Positions 60,328 to 64,000 of a stretch of DNA of 64,000 nucleotides are shown here, piece after piece (within the stretch, counting starts at the first letter, position 1; each line of letters begins with the position of its first letter). The notes below the pieces were generated by a model. That model made no database searches. It saw only the letters and a list, made by a program, of their open reading frames with translations, and was not told the DNA's origin. The stretch spans positions 53,834,322 to 53,898,321 of the forward strand of contig OX392528.1 in NCBI GenBank assembly GCA_947623455.1. The letters run 5' to 3'. Source of the stretch: Mimachlamys varia. Lineage: Eukaryota; Mollusca; Bivalvia; Pectinida; Pectinidae. A program made the translations under genes and the position numbers.

Positions 60328-60707
60328 AGGCCCAATATACGTAACTTTAGGAAATTTGATTCTGAAAAATTCTTAAACAAATCCAATTGATAACCATGCT
60401 AAAATAAGCCTAAAACGAAGTAAACCTGAGCGATCACTAACAAGGAACTCTTGACAGAAAAATCCAAAGAATTGAAAATAATTCAGGTCGGGCCCACTTC
60501 AACAACACGCCGAAGTTAAATGACTGTTCAAAATGGACGCGTGTTTACAAATATCGAGTTTCAACTGCTGATGTACCGGTAACAGCGTAAGAATTCATCT
60601 TGAATATTGCTGATATCAGTTAATCTTAACTAACTCTATAAATATAAAAAAGTTATTAGGCTTGATTTTCGCTTCGAGTTTTGCCGAAAGTAACGTATAT
60701 TCGGCCT
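60328..60707 (+). mobile_element. TTAA-flanked MITE, copy 3
   Basis: Same family, about 85-90% similar by eye; TTAA at 60324-60327 and 60708-60711. Confidence 0.8.
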
Positions 60708-60711
60708 TTAA

Positions 60712-61610
60712 AAAAATACTGTGAAAAAAAATGAAATGAAGACCAATGAGGGGGGGGGGGAACAATCAATTTAGTAGCACAAATCAGATATTTTAAGATC
60801 AGCTATACGATGTGTTTCATCCTACCCAATGTTGTACTGATATAAGAATCTTTTTTTTTAATTAAGTACATATACTCCCTATATAAATGACAGTCTTTTC
60901 AACGGTCACTGAAATAGTTTAAAAAGAAATGAAATAGATTAGCTTTATTAAACAGTGTACTTTTATATTATATATCATGTAGAATAAATATTGTTTGATA
61001 GTTATTCATTTGATATGTAATATTGTATTATATACCTAATTGGGAATTATAATATCAATCTGTTTAAAATGCGGATCCTTCTTTTCACTCTGTTATATAA
61101 GGATCTGACAGCAACCCATATTGCATCAGCCAATCAAATTACCGTTTCCAGAATCTCGAATGTTTGTGAGCGAAAAAAAAACTTTCATAATCGTAAATGT
61201 GCGTTTAGTCATTTCATCACACCAAGCTAATGTGCAATGTTGTGACGAAATGACTTGCTGCAGAGACAGCATATTCAATTAGACAATTAGTAAAGAGGCG
61301 ACAAAGGTCATCAGAATATGACCTCTTATGGGATGTTGTCCGATCTCTATGTATAGGATTGAGAATATGAATCTGCATTTTTATTAGATTGTTATATTAA
61401 ACCTGTAAGTACACTGTAAGCCGTAAAACATATATTGAAATCAATAAAACTAAAAAAACAACACATCAATTCATATATTAAATAAATCGTATCCTTAACA
61501 TTTAATCAAAGCAACCAAAAAGAAAGTGTATTCCATGGTCTGTTGATTTTAACGAAGCATCAGATTCAGTAAAGTTAACGATTGTCATGCAAAATAACTA
61601 GCAACCGTCT
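60712..61610. other. Intergenic AT-rich stretch
   Basis: G run near 60760; nothing else supported. Confidence 0.4.
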
Positions 61611-62072
61611 GGGCCCAGTTGTTCAAAGGATGATTAGCTTAATCACTATTTAACGACATTTTTTAAACTTTAATAACTCTGTCCATATACAAGGTAAAAT
61701 CTTTAAATTTTGCATGTAAACGGATATAATGTAATATTTGCTATTTGCAAATTTGTAACAAAATCTATGGATTCATTTCAAAGTTGCAGGATAATTAAAA
61801 TTTACACTAATCACTGGTTAAGCTAATCATGTTTTGAACAACTGGGCCCGGAGGTTGGGGGGGGGGGGGGGGGCTGTTGGGGATTAGCTTGTTACTTCAA
61901 AACTAAACCATGTATTTAGTTACAACTTTGCAGATATCGAATATCTCACAGTTTCAATATACATGAAAAATTGCAAGATTTTACCTTGTATATTGACAAA
62001 ATAACTAAAGTTTGAAAAAATGTCGTTAAATAGTGATTACGCTAATCAACCTTTGAACAACTGGCCCCTGGA
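61611..62072. mobile_element. Two MITEs of the GGGCCCAGTTGTTCAAAG type in inverted array
   Basis: 61613-61851 is a complete small element with ends GGGCCCAGTTGTTCAAAG and TTTTGAACAACTGGGCCC. After a 17-base G run, 61873-62070 is an inverted relative of its left part. The outer 55 bp at both ends are nearly complementary. The ends look hAT-like; target duplications were not resolved. Confidence 0.65.
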
Positions 62073-62074
62073 GA

Positions 62075-63540
62075 TTTGTATTTTCTGTTATTTTATGCAA
62101 TAAAATGAAGTACGTACACATGTCTCCCAAAATGGAGAATGCTGTGATCGACTGTACTTCATCGATAGGGAAGTATTACTTTAGAATGCTCCATTAAAGC
62201 TGAAAATGCGGAAGCAGGATATTTTAATAATGAAAGGTGATCTAACTATATTTCCGGGTCGACTAAACAACAAGCAAATATCATTTGATATCCACTGGTA
62301 TTATTCTACAAGGAAATTTTTTTTTCAAAAAATTTTATAAAATCAAATTGGTGTTTTAGCTTCTAATAAATCTTATGATCACTAAACTGTTTCCAAACCA
62401 GAAAACTATGATAATACAATCAGTTTTAGAAAACAAATAAAATTCACCTTAAAGTAAAAGAATTTCCTTGTTAAAAATCTTCCCCACGCCCACTAATAAG
62501 TATATTGCACTTACGTTATCTGCTTCTAAAGACCAATCGAACGTTCGAACAGTGATAACGTATAACCTAAAAGTATAAAATATGTGAATAGCGCCTTTGT
62601 TTTGTGTGTCATCTTAAAAATATTAGCATTAATCTACTGAGTTCAAATTTTCCTTACCAATGCATGTTTAATCGATAGTTGATATGCAAATTTACGTCCT
62701 GTGATGCTATTTTAAGATCTAGCAATACCAATGCAATGTGTTCATCACTAAGAATAAATTGATAATTAATTTACCGTTTGAACAAGTTATTTTAACTTTC
62801 TCTAATGAATTACTGTGCGTAGAAACAATCACTTTTTTATTGAAGAGGCGGGGGGGGGGAGGGTATGAAAAATTCTGCGTTATCAAATTCATTTTAGGCA
62901 CTTTTGATCAGTTCGAGTAGATTCCGCTCTAGCCCTGACACTAGATTAAGACAGCTATCTGTCAATATGTCTAAGTATGGTGTCAGGACCAAACAGCACT
63001 TTTTCTAACAGCCTGATTTATAAAACGTTTTATATGGTGTTAAAAATTCTTTAATCCCATGCATAGGAAATCATGGGGCATTGACCAAAGTCCCTTTAAA
63101 AATCATCCTACTCAACAAGCTTTTGTAATAAAAGGTTTTCCCCTGGATTGCCTAAACTGTTTCTAGCTATATAAGGGAGATAATACAGATGGATATTTTG
63201 GACTTGTTAACATTATTCGTGATTCAAGTATTTTGAAAACTCTCTTAAAATTTTTCAAGTTTCAACTATCACTGAGGAGAGTGGGCTGGCATCAGTGTAT
63301 CCTAACTCTCCACTTATTTTGTTAAAGCGTTGCGTTATATATGTGTTTTTTTATATATGTATTACCATCAAATTACTTATGTATTTAGAACTGTTAAATA
63401 AATGATTGAATTTGAACTATTCTTCAATTATAATTCACGTGAGGGATGCAATTCCGGAAAAAATCAGATGTACTTTCATTTGAAATTATTTACACCATCA
63501 GCTAGGGTGTATTGCAATCGGCTGATTTATAAATTAACAT
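62075..63540. other. Intergenic AT-rich stretch
   Basis: G run near 62850; small open frames without recognisable domains. Confidence 0.4.
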
Positions 63541-63544
63541 TTGT

Positions 63545-63700
63545 TAACTCCCAGTTGTTCAATTATCCTTGTTATTGTTTACTTTTATTTCCTGTTGTTT
63601 ACCATTGTTCCCTTTTATTTACATCTGTGTCTAGTTTTATACCTTTGTTTCCGGTTGTTTACATTTGTTTCCTATTGTTTGTTTCAAGCTGTTCTGTTGC
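63545..63700 (+). repeat. Degenerate ~22-bp TTGTTTAC repeat
   Basis: Units such as TTTCCTGTTGTTTACCATTG recur with much change. The 121-codon open frame across it (63402-63767) is best explained by the repeat. Confidence 0.55.
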
Positions 63701-63828
63701 TGCCCATTGTAAAGTTTTCAATTGTTGTCATTATTGCAATGAATCTATCAACGCGGAGCTGATTTAACGGATATAAATGTCGCCTCAAAGCTTATTCATT
63801 AACAATATGTTCTATTTGTTCGCGGAAC

Positions 63829-63924
63829 AACTACTACCAATCGGGAACCGTCGGCACTTTCCGTAAACGAGAAACTATTTTCTCGTTTACGGAAAGTGCC
63901 GACGGTTCCCGATTGAACTACTAC
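63829..63924. mobile_element. Perfect 78-bp hairpin flanked by a 9-bp direct repeat
   Basis: Arms 63838-63874 and 63879-63915 are perfectly complementary over 37 bp with a CTAT loop. The word AACTACTAC occurs directly on each side (63829-63837 and 63916-63924) and looks like a target-site duplication. It may be a minimal foldback element; 9-bp duplications are typical of Mutator-like transposases. Confidence 0.7.
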
Positions 63925-64000
63925 ATGTCAGCTTCGTGGACAAGCTATTATTCATCGTCAGAATCTTTTCCTAGATTTCATTTATTTAAAACTGGAAATA

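Noticed and set aside
63402..63767. 121-codon plus-strand gene
   Set aside because: Half of it is a degenerate TTGTTTAC repeat and no domain or splice context supports it.

Overview
The window looks like nuclear DNA of a mollusc, most likely a bivalve. It is AT-rich and has long introns with GT/AG boundaries. A spliced organic-anion-transporter gene and a single-exon rhodopsin-type GPCR gene lie in a dense background of TTAA-flanked and long-inverted-repeat MITEs, tRNA-derived SINEs, 5'-truncated retroelement tails and tandem arrays. No bacterial operon, CRISPR array or viral gene was seen.

Layout. 1-1869 is AT-rich 3' flank. 1870-18258 (minus) is a complete SLCO/OATP gene; all 14 exons join in phase into 708 codons plus stop. 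Its introns hold MITEs, retroelement tails and minisatellites, three of which start next to splice donors. 18.3-33.2 kb is gene-poor and full of copies of one retroelement (family R), hammerhead-ribozyme elements (family B), a SINE whose tail forms a 12 x 55-bp array, and MITEs. 33212-34387 (minus) is an intact 391-residue class A GPCR. 34.4-41.4 kb has MITEs, a SINE and a 67-bp array. 41.58-42.69 kb is a 30-bp minisatellite between two pieces of family R. 48.17-57.64 kb is a 20-bp satellite (about 400 monomers, interrupted once by a 1.2-kb repeat) that lies inside a family R tail. 57.7-64 kb is intergenic, with a CTTCCGG array, a third TTAA MITE, an inverted MITE pair and a perfect 37-bp-arm hairpin.

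How the parts relate. The two host genes look independent. The mobile part is more coherent. At least 18 copies or pieces of family R share one 3' end; longer ones keep the end of a reverse transcriptase reading frame of the YIDDVLSLNN / YISQLIRY type, which I take, with moderate confidence, to be Penelope-like. Family B carries a type I hammerhead ribozyme, intact on paper at 21104-21147 (minus). At 16.5 kb a family B copy lies directly upstream of a family R tail in the same orientation. Hammerhead ribozymes are known in Penelope-like elements and in metazoan retrozymes, so the two families may belong together. Several tandem arrays grew out of transposon tails: the 20-bp satellite from the family R 3' UTR and the 55-bp array from a SINE tail.

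All calls come from reading the sequence; no database search, folding or splice prediction was run.
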